20,111 nt of DNA from Candidatus Saccharimonadota bacterium (GTDB lineage: Bacteria; Patescibacteriota; Saccharimonadia; Saccharimonadales; Saccharimonadaceae): NCBI GenBank assembly GCA_017964115.1, contig JAGCSL010000024.1, positions 1 to 20,111 on the forward strand, given 5' to 3'. Positions 7,628 through 14,907 of this stretch are shown in pieces. The position numbers and the translations under genes were made by a program. Position 1 is the first letter of the stretch, and each line of letters begins with the position of its first letter. Below the pieces are notes generated by a model that was given only the letters and a program-made list of their open reading frames with translations, had not been told where the DNA came from and ran no database searches.

Positions 7628-8815
7628 ATGATTCGGTATTTAAAACCGACCATAGAGCGTAGGTACGAATCGGCCGATGCGGAAACGAATAGACGCAAGA
7701 AAGCAGCAGAAGATATTTGTAGTTTTTTGAGCGTTAGTCATTCGGATTCCTGCGGCACATCGCTTGAACGCGAACGGTATTATAGCGCCTGCGAAGAGCT
7801 CTTGAATGAAAGAGACTCCGAACGAATTTTGCTATATTTGCCGCTACAGTATTTAGCTGGTGCTCCAGAGAGTTTTCGGAAAGCGTATCGAAATGCGTGG
7901 TATAGGTTGTTGGACGTTAGTGATGTGCGCGAGAACTTCCATCTTGGTGATTGCTTTGAACTCGATGCGAGACCTGATGGGGGATTAGAACGCGTGATAA
8001 AGTGTGCTCATCTGACGCCATGGTTACTTGAATCGGGCTATATTTGTATGCAAGAAATTGCGCAAATTCTGGATGAGTGTCGCGAAAATGAAGTGCTACT
8101 TCAAAGCTTTAAAGATACTTGGGGTTATATTCGTGATCGAGAGATACTGAGCAGAGAAGAACTGTCTTTGCTTGTCTCGAAAACGGCGCATCTGCCAGAA
8201 AGAAGAAAGATTGAGCCGCTTTATGTATCGAAAAAACGCTTGGAGTGGTTGGCGGAGCAGGATAGGCCTGTGGAGCTATTAACGCCTAAAGCGAGACTCG
8301 AAGGGCCTTTTTCTGCAAACGTAGAGGCTTTCTTGGAGAGACTTGAAGAAGTCCAGGCGCAACTTAAGGATACAGAGATTGTGTTAGTTGGCGGTTCTTC
8401 GCTGAAAGGGTACGGCACAGCAGAATCAGACTTCGACGTATTCAGCCTAGAAGAGCTCGAGAAAAGTAATATGCTGAATCCTGGAAATCCCCATGCTACA
8501 CATGTTTATTTCGACATGATCTGGCTTGGCGGAAAAGCAGTAGATGAGGATTGTCTTGATTCGGTTGCAAAACGCACGATGGATGCGTATGTAAACTCGG
8601 CGCGATATGCCAATTGTCCTAATTTGAAGAGAAAGGCGATTGAGCGACTAGAGAGCGACCTGATTCAATACCGTTTGCTGCATAAAGGATTCGCGAGGTT
8701 TACGGGAATAAATCGATTTGACGTTCCGTTAGTGATGGAGGGTGATTGCCCGTTCTATGTCGACGAGTTCCGGCGAATCGCAACGATGATTTATGCGAAA
8801 TATGTGTGGTTGTAA
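7628..8815 (+). CDS. Pol-beta-superfamily nucleotidyltransferase domain protein
   Basis: A 395-residue soluble protein. The first 220 residues are mostly helical, rich in charged residues and not recognised. At 255-270 is GGSSLKGYGTAESDFD, the 'GSxxxG...SDxD' signature of minimal nucleotidyltransferases. Asp268 and Asp270 are metal ligands, and Asp296 (VYFDMIWLG) is a good third carboxylate. The C-terminal 100 residues are helical. The expected chemistry is transfer of an NMP group to a protein, RNA or small molecule; the substrate cannot be told. The start is fixed by GAAAGGGGG 7 bases before the ATG and by a strong promoter. The gene stands alone, converges on the vWA/PurA-like operon across a shared terminator, and has a leader of the same type as that operon and the DUF1704-like gene, which hints at common control. 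Confidence 0.75.
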   Translation: MIRYLKPTIERRYESADAETNRRKKAAEDICSFLSVSHSDSCGTSLERERYYSACEELLNERDSERILLYLPLQYLAGAPESFRKAYRNAWYRLLDVSDVRENFHLGDCFELDARPDGGLERVIKCAHLTPWLLESGYICMQEIAQILDECRENEVLLQSFKDTWGYIRDREILSREELSLLVSKTAHLPERRKIEPLYVSKKRLEWLAEQDRPVELLTPKARLEGPFSANVEAFLERLEEVQAQLKDTEIVLVGGSSLKGYGTAESDFDVFSLEELEKSNMLNPGNPHATHVYFDMIWLGGKAVDEDCLDSVAKRTMDAYVNSARYANCPNLKRKAIERLESDLIQYRLLHKGFARFTGINRFDVPLVMEGDCPFYVDEFRRIATMIYAKYVWL

Positions 8816-8821
8816 GGTCAT

Positions 8822-8856
8822 GAAAAAGGCCCCCCGAAACCGGGGGGCCAATTTTT
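8822..8856. terminator. Strong bidirectional Rho-independent terminator
   Basis: GGCCCCCCG (8828-8836) and CGGGGGGCC (8841-8849) form a perfect 9-bp stem with an AAAC loop, flanked by A5 on the left and AATTTTTATT on the right. It ends both the + strand nucleotidyltransferase gene and the - strand four-gene operon. Confidence 0.9.
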
Positions 8857-8885
8857 ATTGGAAAAGTGCTGTTGTGTTGTTGGTT

Positions 8886-10079
8886 TTACAGAACGTTCTT
8901 GCCAGTCAGGCCAGTCGTGCCAGCAGATGCGCCGCCGAGCTCGCTCCAATTGATCTGAGAACCGAGCTGCCACAGTGCAACGAAGTAGTTCACCTCGACA
9001 TCAGAAGTGATCGTGTCGTGCTTGGCGAAGCCCAGTACGTACTTGACCAGATTCTGTTCGAGCCGGACATAGTTGCTGCTGACATTGGCGCCGATCTTCT
9101 TCAGCATCATCTCGCGGTTCTTCACGCCGATCATGCTCGGAAGACGAGGATCCTCGAGCGTGTTGCGGATAGTATTTGCGTCGTAGGCCATAGCGGCTGC
9201 GATCTGAACACCAGTTCCGCGGAAAACGCGATTGATGGAGTCGACCAGCGTGTCTCCGGCATCATGCAGAGCTGCGGTGTCGGGCGGGGTAATCATGCTC
9301 ATACCGGCGGCGCCACCGCTGAAACCGCCACCAATGGCGGCAATCAGCATGGACGGATCGGAGAAGCTGGCGCGCCAGGTCTGATACCAGCCATCGAGAG
9401 CTCTGTAGCTTTCGGCAATGGCGGGCCACAGCGTGTTGCGGACGCGGCTCAGGAACTCTTTGCGGCGCGTTTCGGTAACGAAGCTGCCGTCAAGCCCGTC
9501 GATAGCGGCGAAGATGTCGCCGTAAGCGCGACGAGTCAGAGACTTGCGCAGAGTGTAGAACATCGGATCGACCTGCTCATCGGTCTCGTCGGCATATTTC
9601 TCCATGGCTCCGGAAAGAGCAGCGGGGATACCGTAGAGTCCGGCGCGATCGGCCAGGGCGGCGCGAATCGCAGCGATGTAGGAAGATTCGTCTACCTTCA
9701 GAACGCCACCAGTCTTGAGGGCGTTCAGCCAGGATTCGTCGGTCGGGATGGAAGGAAGCAGAGCCTCGAACTGGCTCTGAATAGCGCGAGTTTCAGCAGC
9801 GGCTACTGCCGGTGTGGTAGTGGGCTTCGCGGCGGACTTCAGGTTGTTGACCAGCCTGCGTGCCGGGGCGACCTTCATGCCAATTCCGGTCAGATCGGAT
9901 ACTTCCAGGGAAGCCAGATCGTCGATGGTAGTAGCGCCAAGGTCATCAGTGATCTTCGCGATCATTGCTTCATCGACGCCGTATTCGGAAAGCTTCGCAT
10001 GCACTTCGCTAGGAGCGGCAGGTGCTGCGGTTGTGGAATCGGTTGTGGTAGTGGCGATGTTCTTCATGTCTTCACTCAT
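8886..10079 (-). CDS. Unknown protein with N-terminal SAM/HhH-like domain; last gene of the vWA/PurA-like operon
   Basis: The product has 397 residues. The start is the ATG at 10079, with AGGAGG 7 bases upstream and right next to the stop of the PurA-like gene. A Thr/Ala-rich tail (1-25) precedes a small helical domain (about 26-82: YGVDEAMIAKI, TIDDLASLEVSDLTGIG, APARRLVNNL) resembling SAM or helix-hairpin-helix folds used for protein or nucleic-acid contacts. A Thr/Pro/Ala linker (83-97) leads to a large helical domain (98-380) containing a glycine-rich hydrophobic stretch (about 243-263). No catalytic motif is evident. One 60-base sample was 55% GC by hand count, well above the surface cluster. 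I infer a scaffold or effector role from the operon setting only. Confidence 0.8.
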   Translation of the reverse strand: MSEDMKNIATTTTDSTTAAPAAPSEVHAKLSEYGVDEAMIAKITDDLGATTIDDLASLEVSDLTGIGMKVAPARRLVNNLKSAAKPTTTPAVAAAETRAIQSQFEALLPSIPTDESWLNALKTGGVLKVDESSYIAAIRAALADRAGLYGIPAALSGAMEKYADETDEQVDPMFYTLRKSLTRRAYGDIFAAIDGLDGSFVTETRRKEFLSRVRNTLWPAIAESYRALDGWYQTWRASFSDPSMLIAAIGGGFSGGAAGMSMITPPDTAALHDAGDTLVDSINRVFRGTGVQIAAAMAYDANTIRNTLEDPRLPSMIGVKNREMMLKKIGANVSSNYVRLEQNLVKYVLGFAKHDTITSDVEVNYFVALWQLGSQINWSELGGASAGTTGLTGKNVL

Positions 10080-10092
10080 GGGATATCCTCCT

Positions 10093-11412
10093 TTATTTAT
10101 TCGAACAGATTTTATCTGTTTCCGTTGGCCCAATTGAGAGCATTTTTAGTGGTACATCAAGTAGCCCTTCTAGTATTACTCCGACAAATTCGAAGAGATC
10201 TTGTTTTTTGATGGGCTTCTTTATGGAAAAATCGACAGTAATGGGTCGAGCTCGATTAAGAAACTCAGTGTACGATTCGTTAGCGACCGGTGCGTTTTCA
10301 TAACTAACACATAGTGGCCAAATACGATCGCATGCGAGAATCTGATCGAACCACGTTAAACAGAGCCCATTAAAGGTAGTTTCGTGACTCGTTGAAAGAG
10401 CATAGCGTAAAAGATTGATATCGAGGGCGCCAGCGCGAACAGCGCCTTGCCAACGATTAGTGTCTTTATGGCTACCCGGAAGCATCCGCGCCGTGAAATC
10501 AGCGTCATAGGTCGGCATAGGGCCGGCACCATGTCTGATTTCGTAGGCGCGGTGGACGGCGTAATTAATAATACGACCGTCATATCCGGATGCTCGGAGC
10601 ATTTCGCTCGTGAACTTAGGTAGAGTTCGAATGGCGCTAACGTGAGGCTTTAAACCTGTTGTCGCGTCGGTTAGAACTCCGTGTGAACATTCGACAATAG
10701 CGGTACCATTGTGGTCGCGGATAATCTTGTCCAGACTCTCGAGATGTAATTTTTTGCCAATATTTTCAAATAAATCGAGAATATAGGCAATGAAGCCATC
10801 ATCAAAGAGGAGATCGAGATTTTCGGCGATAAGTCCAGTATCGTCTGGCAAGCCGTCACTTGGAGTGACTTTGGCGTACCGTTCTTTATAGTAATCGAGT
10901 TGCCGTTGGAGTTTAGTGCGGACAATCTTGCGATTTGTAAGCTCGGAAGCGAGAATCGTGTATTCTTCGCCGAGAGTATTATGCATACGATAGGCTTGTC
11001 CCACGCCAGTCCCGATGGTTCCGCGCGGATTGTTTCCAAGTAATAATTCTTCAAGTTGAGAAGAGATACGATGGAAAGGTGTAGCGCAGATGCAGGACGG
11101 GTCGCAAGAGAGAAGAACGAACGGATCATATATTCCGAGATGCTTTAGGGCGTCCGCCTCGTTTTCGAGCCCAACTGGTGAAATCACCATCTGCTCGGAT
11201 AAAAAAGTCGGTATGCCATCAAGCGTTCCGCAACCCCATTGAGAGAAGTTGAATTTTTCTCCATAGGAAGTGCGTATGCCATGAGATCCCTGCGCGCCAC
11301 CGCGCTTGATGACAACCGAAGCGCTATGATTATGCGCAAGAGTATGCACGATGCCACCTTTGCCTCCGTCACCGGGACCGAGGTCGGTAACAACGTAGAT
11401 TTGCTCAAGCAT
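10093..11412 (-). CDS. Divergent adenylosuccinate synthetase (PurA)-like protein
   Basis: At 439 residues it is close to the usual PurA length of about 430 and collinear with that family. GDGGKGG (14-20) replaces GDEGKGK but keeps the catalytic Asp15 and Lys18; GSHG keeps the catalytic His44. RGTIGTGVGQAY (130-141) matches GTTGRGIGPAY with the Arg lost. VECSHG (240-245) replaces EGAQG. HGAGPMPT (294-301) matches VGAGPFPT; CLTWFD (351-356) replaces the guanine-contacting TKLD motif with its Asp kept; and LSIGPTETDKI matches the C-terminal ISxGPDRxxTI. Canonical PurA joins IMP and aspartate using GTP. Here several IMP- and GTP-contact positions differ, so the substrate may be another nucleotide. 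Its operon is regulatory-looking rather than purine-biosynthetic. AGGAGGAG lies just before the ATG, and the gene is 43 bases after the vWA gene. It could still be an ordinary but fast-evolving PurA. Confidence 0.8.
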   Translation of the reverse strand: MLEQIYVVTDLGPGDGGKGGIVHTLAHNHSASVVIKRGGAQGSHGIRTSYGEKFNFSQWGCGTLDGIPTFLSEQMVISPVGLENEADALKHLGIYDPFVLLSCDPSCICATPFHRISSQLEELLLGNNPRGTIGTGVGQAYRMHNTLGEEYTILASELTNRKIVRTKLQRQLDYYKERYAKVTPSDGLPDDTGLIAENLDLLFDDGFIAYILDLFENIGKKLHLESLDKIIRDHNGTAIVECSHGVLTDATTGLKPHVSAIRTLPKFTSEMLRASGYDGRIINYAVHRAYEIRHGAGPMPTYDADFTARMLPGSHKDTNRWQGAVRAGALDINLLRYALSTSHETTFNGLCLTWFDQILACDRIWPLCVSYENAPVANESYTEFLNRARPITVDFSIKKPIKKQDLFEFVGVILEGLLDVPLKMLSIGPTETDKICSNK

Positions 11413-11455
11413 ACGCTCCTCCTGTTTTGTAAAACCAGGTTGTTAAGTTACTGTC

Positions 11456-12553
11456 TTACAGATATTCAATGTGATCTGTCGCTTCGACGGAAGAGTTGTC
11501 GTCAGTAGCTTCGCCGGGCTGAATCGGCCAGACGTCGCCCTTGTTGGCGAAGATGTCGCCCGCCTTGGGTACCGGGTGGGGAAGTGCATGCCGAAGTGCG
11601 GCCTGCGCCCCGATCTCGGTATTGGAAAGCTGAGCGATCAGCTTGGAGTTGCCATGTTCGCCGAGATGTTTCTTCAGATCAGTGACATCGAGAGTTCCTT
11701 CAGTCAAGCCGATGATGGCAGAAATGACTGCCGGCAGCTGACTGGTAGAATCGATGACGATGACGGATTTCTCGCCGCAGAGGTCGCGCCACAGCTCAAG
11801 TGTGTCGCGATAATAGTAATCGCTCAGAACGAGTACGAACTGATGCGTCTGCTGCTTGAGTACGTCGACCATTGCCTTTACGGAGGGGACTTCTTTCTTG
11901 ATGGCCTGAAGCTCATTCTTGAAAATATCCTCGCCGAAAACGCGTTCGATCTCCGATGTTCTCAGATGATCGTGATAAGGCTCGTCGGTGACGATAAAAT
12001 GGTATCCCTTGAGTCCAATGCGATTAGTATACGCATTAGTCAGGTAGGCGCGAGCAAACATGGCGTACTGAGGATCTTCTCCGTGGTTGCCACATCCGCC
12101 GCGCTGCGGGGCCATTTCCTTAAGATAGTTAACGATCTTGGGAGCTTCCATCTCGAACTGGGGACGACACATAACGAAGCGGTCTCCGCAGTCGCCGAAA
12201 ATACCAAGACAGAGCTGCGGATCATATCCGGGCAGTACCTTGGAAACGGCTTCATACAGATCGGGCAGAACCCTCATCTCGGTGTCGACTTCGCCGCCCA
12301 TAGAGCCAGTCGTGTCGCAGCTAACCTCGATGTCCATGGGACAACCGAGTGTTGCGATCCACTGATTCTGGTGCGGATTCAGACGAATCTTCGAGTAGCG
12401 AATCGGGTTGATAGCCGGATCAACAATCTCGCTGAGCTGCCCAGTTCTGTAGGCACGCTCTTCTGCGGCTTTTGTTACTCCGGTATCCTGTGTTACGCCA
12501 TAAGACTGGCGTGCGCTTCGATAGCTGTCTCTTGAAAAAGTTTGATGACCCAT
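11456..12553 (-). CDS. von Willebrand factor A (vWA) domain protein
   Basis: A 365-residue protein starting at ATG 12553, with AGGAGG inside the last codons of the upstream gene; only one base separates the two genes. The first 70 residues are polar and Arg-rich. The vWA domain follows (about 72-300): CPMDIEVSCDTTGSMGG carries the metal-site (MIDAS) motif, Asp80 with DTTGS in place of DxSxS; LCLGIFGDCGDR and GGCGNHGEDP supply further loops of the fold; YHFIVTDEP and FVLVLSD are core strands. No signal peptide or membrane segment is present, so it is cytoplasmic. The tail (about 310-365) is acidic. Cytoplasmic vWA proteins usually act as metal-dependent assembly or regulatory factors with a partner enzyme. 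Pairing with a kinase-like protein recalls TerY-type modules, but no TerD, phosphatase or MoxR gene is present. One sample was 57% GC by hand count. Confidence 0.88.
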   Translation of the reverse strand: MGHQTFSRDSYRSARQSYGVTQDTGVTKAAEERAYRTGQLSEIVDPAINPIRYSKIRLNPHQNQWIATLGCPMDIEVSCDTTGSMGGEVDTEMRVLPDLYEAVSKVLPGYDPQLCLGIFGDCGDRFVMCRPQFEMEAPKIVNYLKEMAPQRGGCGNHGEDPQYAMFARAYLTNAYTNRIGLKGYHFIVTDEPYHDHLRTSEIERVFGEDIFKNELQAIKKEVPSVKAMVDVLKQQTHQFVLVLSDYYYRDTLELWRDLCGEKSVIVIDSTSQLPAVISAIIGLTEGTLDVTDLKKHLGEHGNSKLIAQLSNTEIGAQAALRHALPHPVPKAGDIFANKGDVWPIQPGEATDDNSSVEATDHIEYL

Positions 12554-12554
12554 A

Positions 12555-13358
12555 TTAATCCTCCTTGATGGTCTTCCAGGCAAATGTGTCGCGGTCGCGG
12601 TAAGTAAAAGGGTAGTACTGGATGCCCCAATGCCGTCTAACGAGTGCATAGAGGTCTTCGTGCGCCTTTTCAAACGAAGTGCGACCATGTTCCGAGAAAT
12701 GGTTGAGCAGTTCAAGATATTCCTGCTCGGCGGTGTCATCGCCCACGACAACCCAACCGAGGATAAACTTTGCGATGGCTTTGACGAAGTCAAAAGCTAC
12801 CACGTCGGCAATGTCCTTGGAAAAGTTGTAATAGATCAGGCGATGTTCTTTCGGACCGATGAGATAATCATCGGGCGAGAAGACTGGGTAACGGACAATT
12901 GGATTATCGCCACTTTCGGCCAACAGCTCGAAAAAGCCGTAGAACTTGAAGAGGCGTCCAATGATCCAAATGCTGGTACGGACGTCGATTTCGACTTCGG
13001 CCTGCAGCTTTGTCAGGGGAACTAACTTACTGAGGTCTATGTCAGGTGTTTCGAACACGTTAATGCGTCGGTCTCCTTGGGATGGCTCCATGAATGACGT
13101 AACGATATTGGCAAATAACTGGTCATAGCGAGAACTATGGCCATTCTGTGCCTTCTCGAATTCGGCTACCTGTTCGCTGAAAGCGCGCAAGACATTGAAT
13201 TTGCCAGCTTCCTCTGCAAGGATGCTGCCATCTTCGAATGTCTTTGCAACCTTCATGATTACAGGTCGCTGATCGTCCATGGTCCCGAGGTAGATGCGGA
13301 ATTTAGAAGCTTCACCTATACGGTTACCTACTTCAATATTCCTAATTTTCAAACTCAT
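12555..13358 (-). CDS. Protein-kinase-like protein, probably a pseudokinase; first gene of the operon
   Basis: The product has 267 residues. I chose the ATG at 13358; GAAAGGGG lies only 2 bases before it, so a TTG two codons later or a GTG one codon earlier is possible. The N-lobe looks kinase-like: VGNRIGEASKFRIYLG as a glycine loop, VIMK with Lys36, and Glu49/50 for the alpha-C position. YPVFSPDDYLI aligns with the 'HxDxxPxNxLx' catalytic loop but has Val where the catalytic Asp should be, and LIYYNFS has Asn in place of the DFG Asp. So the fold is supported by pattern, and catalysis looks lost. The stop is followed after one base by the vWA gene start, implying coupled synthesis and probably a complex. 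How distant it is from true kinases needs a structure prediction. Confidence 0.72.
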   Translation of the reverse strand: MSLKIRNIEVGNRIGEASKFRIYLGTMDDQRPVIMKVAKTFEDGSILAEEAGKFNVLRAFSEQVAEFEKAQNGHSSRYDQLFANIVTSFMEPSQGDRRINVFETPDIDLSKLVPLTKLQAEVEIDVRTSIWIIGRLFKFYGFFELLAESGDNPIVRYPVFSPDDYLIGPKEHRLIYYNFSKDIADVVAFDFVKAIAKFILGWVVVGDDTAEQEYLELLNHFSEHGRTSFEKAHEDLYALVRRHWGIQYYPFTYRDRDTFAWKTIKED

Positions 13359-13401
13359 CACCCCTTTCGTTGAAACAGAAAACAAAGGACAGTAAAAAAC
13401 C

Positions 13402-13420
13402 ATACATCACGGGGATGTAT
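13402..13420 (-). promoter_or_regulatory. 5' hairpin or operator in the operon leader
   Basis: ATACATC (13402-13408) and GATGTAT (13414-13420) form a perfect 7-bp inverted repeat around ACGGG. It starts about 2 bases after the predicted transcription start of the four-gene operon. It could be an mRNA 5'-end stabiliser or a repressor site. Confidence 0.5.
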
Positions 13421-13428
13421 CTTTTAGA

Positions 13429-13457
13429 ATTTTAAAATATTTTTTAAAATAAGTCAA
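13429..13457 (-). promoter_or_regulatory. Sigma-70-type promoter of the pseudokinase/vWA/PurA-like operon
   Basis: On the - strand: TTGACT (13452-13457), an AT-rich 17-base spacer, and TAAAAT (13429-13434). Predicted start is near 13422, leaving a leader of about 64 nt. Confidence 0.75.
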
Positions 13458-13484
13458 GTATGATTTTCTTATTACAGCATATCA

Positions 13485-13490
13485 TATAAT
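13485..13490 (+). promoter_or_regulatory. -10 element for a leaderless mRNA (APH-type kinase)
   Basis: TATAAT lies 6 bases before the ATG at 13497, so transcription should begin at the start codon itself. The candidate -35 (TGATTT near 13461) is weak. No Shine-Dalgarno site exists for this gene. Confidence 0.6.
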
Positions 13491-13496
13491 AGAGTC

Positions 13497-14312
13497 ATGG
13501 AATCTGAACGAAAAAAGGAAGTTATTGAAGATATTGAAAGTCAGCTTGGCGTAAATTTGAGTGCGGCAAAGTATGAATTCTATACCGATGGAGCGACTGA
13601 TGCGACCGTTTTTAGCATTGATGATAAATATCTAGTAAAAATTACCGATTTAAATACCGTACAAACGCAAAGAGAGTTTTTGAAAGAGAATCCAAATAAT
13701 GTATTCCAGAACTTATTGTGTAGCAGTGACGATTTAAGTTATCTGTGTTTTGAGTTTATAGAGGGCAAGCACTATGATGGTAACGAGATAGACGCAAAAG
13801 AGGCGACAGAGCAAATTCGGCAGATTGTAGGTAGTTACCGGAAGTACCCACACGATGGATATGGCTTTCTGAACGAAGAACATGTGTCGTGGCGAGCGTT
13901 TTTGTTAGATGAGATCGAATATGCTAGGAGAACGATTCAAGATGTGCCGACAGAGAAAGTAATGTCAGCACTAGAAGTAGCGGGCTCTGAAAACCCGGAA
14001 CAGTATTTATTGCATGGCGATTTTGGCACGCATAACTTTTTATTGCAAAATGGAAAAATTCGCGTAATCGATCCAATGCCTTTAGTGGGGGACTATTTGT
14101 ATGATTTCTATTTTGCATTATTATCGAACGTGGAGATTTTCACGCGTTTAGGCGCGGATTATATTTATAGTTTCTTTCCGGAACGAGAATTGTCTTATAA
14201 GAGGGCAATTTTAACGGTTGCGCTGTATGTGCGAATGAGTAGAGCGGCGACTTATGATAAGGATAATTTACCGGCATATTTCGACCTTTACGGTGCTATT
14301 ATAGAGAAGTAG
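13497..14312 (+). CDS. APH-family small-molecule kinase (aminoglycoside/choline kinase-like)
   Basis: A 271-residue soluble protein with an active-looking APH fold. Lys48 (KYLVKI) is the ATP-binding Lys. Residues 82-92 form the hinge region (YLCFEFIEGKH). HGDFGTHN (173-180) is the Brenner motif with catalytic Asp175 and Asn180, and VIDPMPLVGDYLYD supplies the metal-binding Asp192. Family members phosphorylate aminoglycosides, choline, homoserine, fructosamine or other small molecules; the sequence does not say which, so resistance should not be assumed. The mRNA appears leaderless. The gene is divergent from the pseudokinase operon across 138 bases, so the two promoters lie back to back. Confidence 0.85.
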   Translation: MESERKKEVIEDIESQLGVNLSAAKYEFYTDGATDATVFSIDDKYLVKITDLNTVQTQREFLKENPNNVFQNLLCSSDDLSYLCFEFIEGKHYDGNEIDAKEATEQIRQIVGSYRKYPHDGYGFLNEEHVSWRAFLLDEIEYARRTIQDVPTEKVMSALEVAGSENPEQYLLHGDFGTHNFLLQNGKIRVIDPMPLVGDYLYDFYFALLSNVEIFTRLGADYIYSFFPERELSYKRAILTVALYVRMSRAATYDKDNLPAYFDLYGAIIEK

Positions 14313-14333
14313 TTTTTAGCGTTTTGGAAACTA

Positions 14334-14348
14334 GCTCCTTTGAGGAGC
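14334..14348 (+). other. Small hairpin in the leader of the 14372 gene
   Basis: GCTCCT (14334-14339) and AGGAGC (14343-14348) pair around TTG. It precedes the G-rich ribosome site of the next gene. AGGAG within the stem would be hidden when folded. No T run follows, so it is not a terminator. Confidence 0.35.
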
Positions 14349-14371
14349 CATGCAGGATTGGGGGGTTGCTT

Positions 14372-14860
14372 ATGGATGGCTATGCATGGCGAAGTTGTGC
14401 CGGTCGTACTAGTGATGCGATTCAGTTCGCGGCACAGATGGGTTTTGTCGAGAGAAATGGCGGAGCTTGGCATTTGCATTTAAGTGATATGTTGCGATTT
14501 TTTGGTGGAGAACAGCAGCCAAAAATTGATCGTACGGAGAAATGTACTTGCGTATCAACGCCGCTCTGGAATGGCGACTTTGGGTTGTCACTGGTTGGCA
14601 TGTTGGCGTCGCCAGACAAAGATACGAGGATAGCGGAAAACTCGCGATTGAATTTGAGTATATCGTTGCGCTCGTACAATATGTATCACCCGCAAAAACC
14701 AATCGGATACGACATGTTGGCCGATAACCGTGGCGTGAATTTTAATTGCATTGAGCTGGGCGGTTCGATTAGTGCTGCGCAGTTAATGCAGATTCTCGCA
14801 ATGCTCGGGGATACAATGGACAAACACGTCGAATGGCGATTTTTTGATGAAACTATGTAA
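14372..14860 (+). CDS. Conserved-looking protein of unknown function
   Basis: The product has 162 residues. I chose the ATG at 14372 because GGGGGG lies 6 bases upstream; a TTG at 14324 in the same frame lacks any ribosome site. It is a soluble mixed alpha/beta protein without signal peptide or membrane segment. Notable features are a pair of cysteines (EKCTCVS), a strand-rich middle (LSISLRSYNMY) and a C-terminal helix (SAAQLMQILAMLGDTMDKH). I do not recognise the family. It follows the APH-type kinase by 59 bases in the same direction and may be co-transcribed. Confidence 0.7.
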   Translation: MDGYAWRSCAGRTSDAIQFAAQMGFVERNGGAWHLHLSDMLRFFGGEQQPKIDRTEKCTCVSTPLWNGDFGLSLVGMLASPDKDTRIAENSRLNLSISLRSYNMYHPQKPIGYDMLADNRGVNFNCIELGGSISAAQLMQILAMLGDTMDKHVEWRFFDETM

Positions 14861-14873
14861 GGAAGGAAGGCGC

Positions 14874-14907
14874 AAAAAAATACCCCGGATGGAAATCTGG
14901 GGTATTT
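14874..14907 (-). terminator. Terminator between convergent genes, strongest on the - strand
   Basis: AAATACCCCGGAT (14878-14890) pairs with ATCTGGGGTATTT (14895-14907) over 13 bp with one G-U and a GGAA loop. On the - strand it is followed by a run of seven T. On the + strand the T run is poor. It overlaps the stop codon of the 54-residue - strand gene. Confidence 0.8.

Noticed and set aside
8793..10211. Long open frame on the + strand (472 codons) opposite the SAM/HhH-like gene
   Set aside because: It has no ribosome site, a low-complexity implausible composition (Gly/Arg/Cys-rich) and spans a strong terminator. The - strand gene has AGGAGG, domains and operon spacing. It is a by-product of the GC-rich codons opposite.
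10093..11412. Identity as PurZ (2-aminoadenine pathway of Z-genome phages)
   Set aside because: As I recall, PurZ replaces the catalytic Asp, which is kept here (Asp15), and no phage genes or PurZ partners (such as a dATP hydrolase or DpoZ polymerase) are in view.
11471..12535. Open frame on the + strand (354 codons) opposite the vWA gene
   Set aside because: It is the mirror of a gene with a clear MIDAS motif, has no start signals, and gives no recognisable motif.
8886..13403. A mobile element or prophage fragment
   Set aside because: No integrase, transposase, direct repeats or phage structural genes were seen. Neither tRNA gene sits at the borders with a duplicated 3' end that I could find.
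13497..14312. Aminoglycoside resistance gene
   Set aside because: The motifs show only the APH superfamily, which covers many metabolic kinases; nothing points to a drug substrate.
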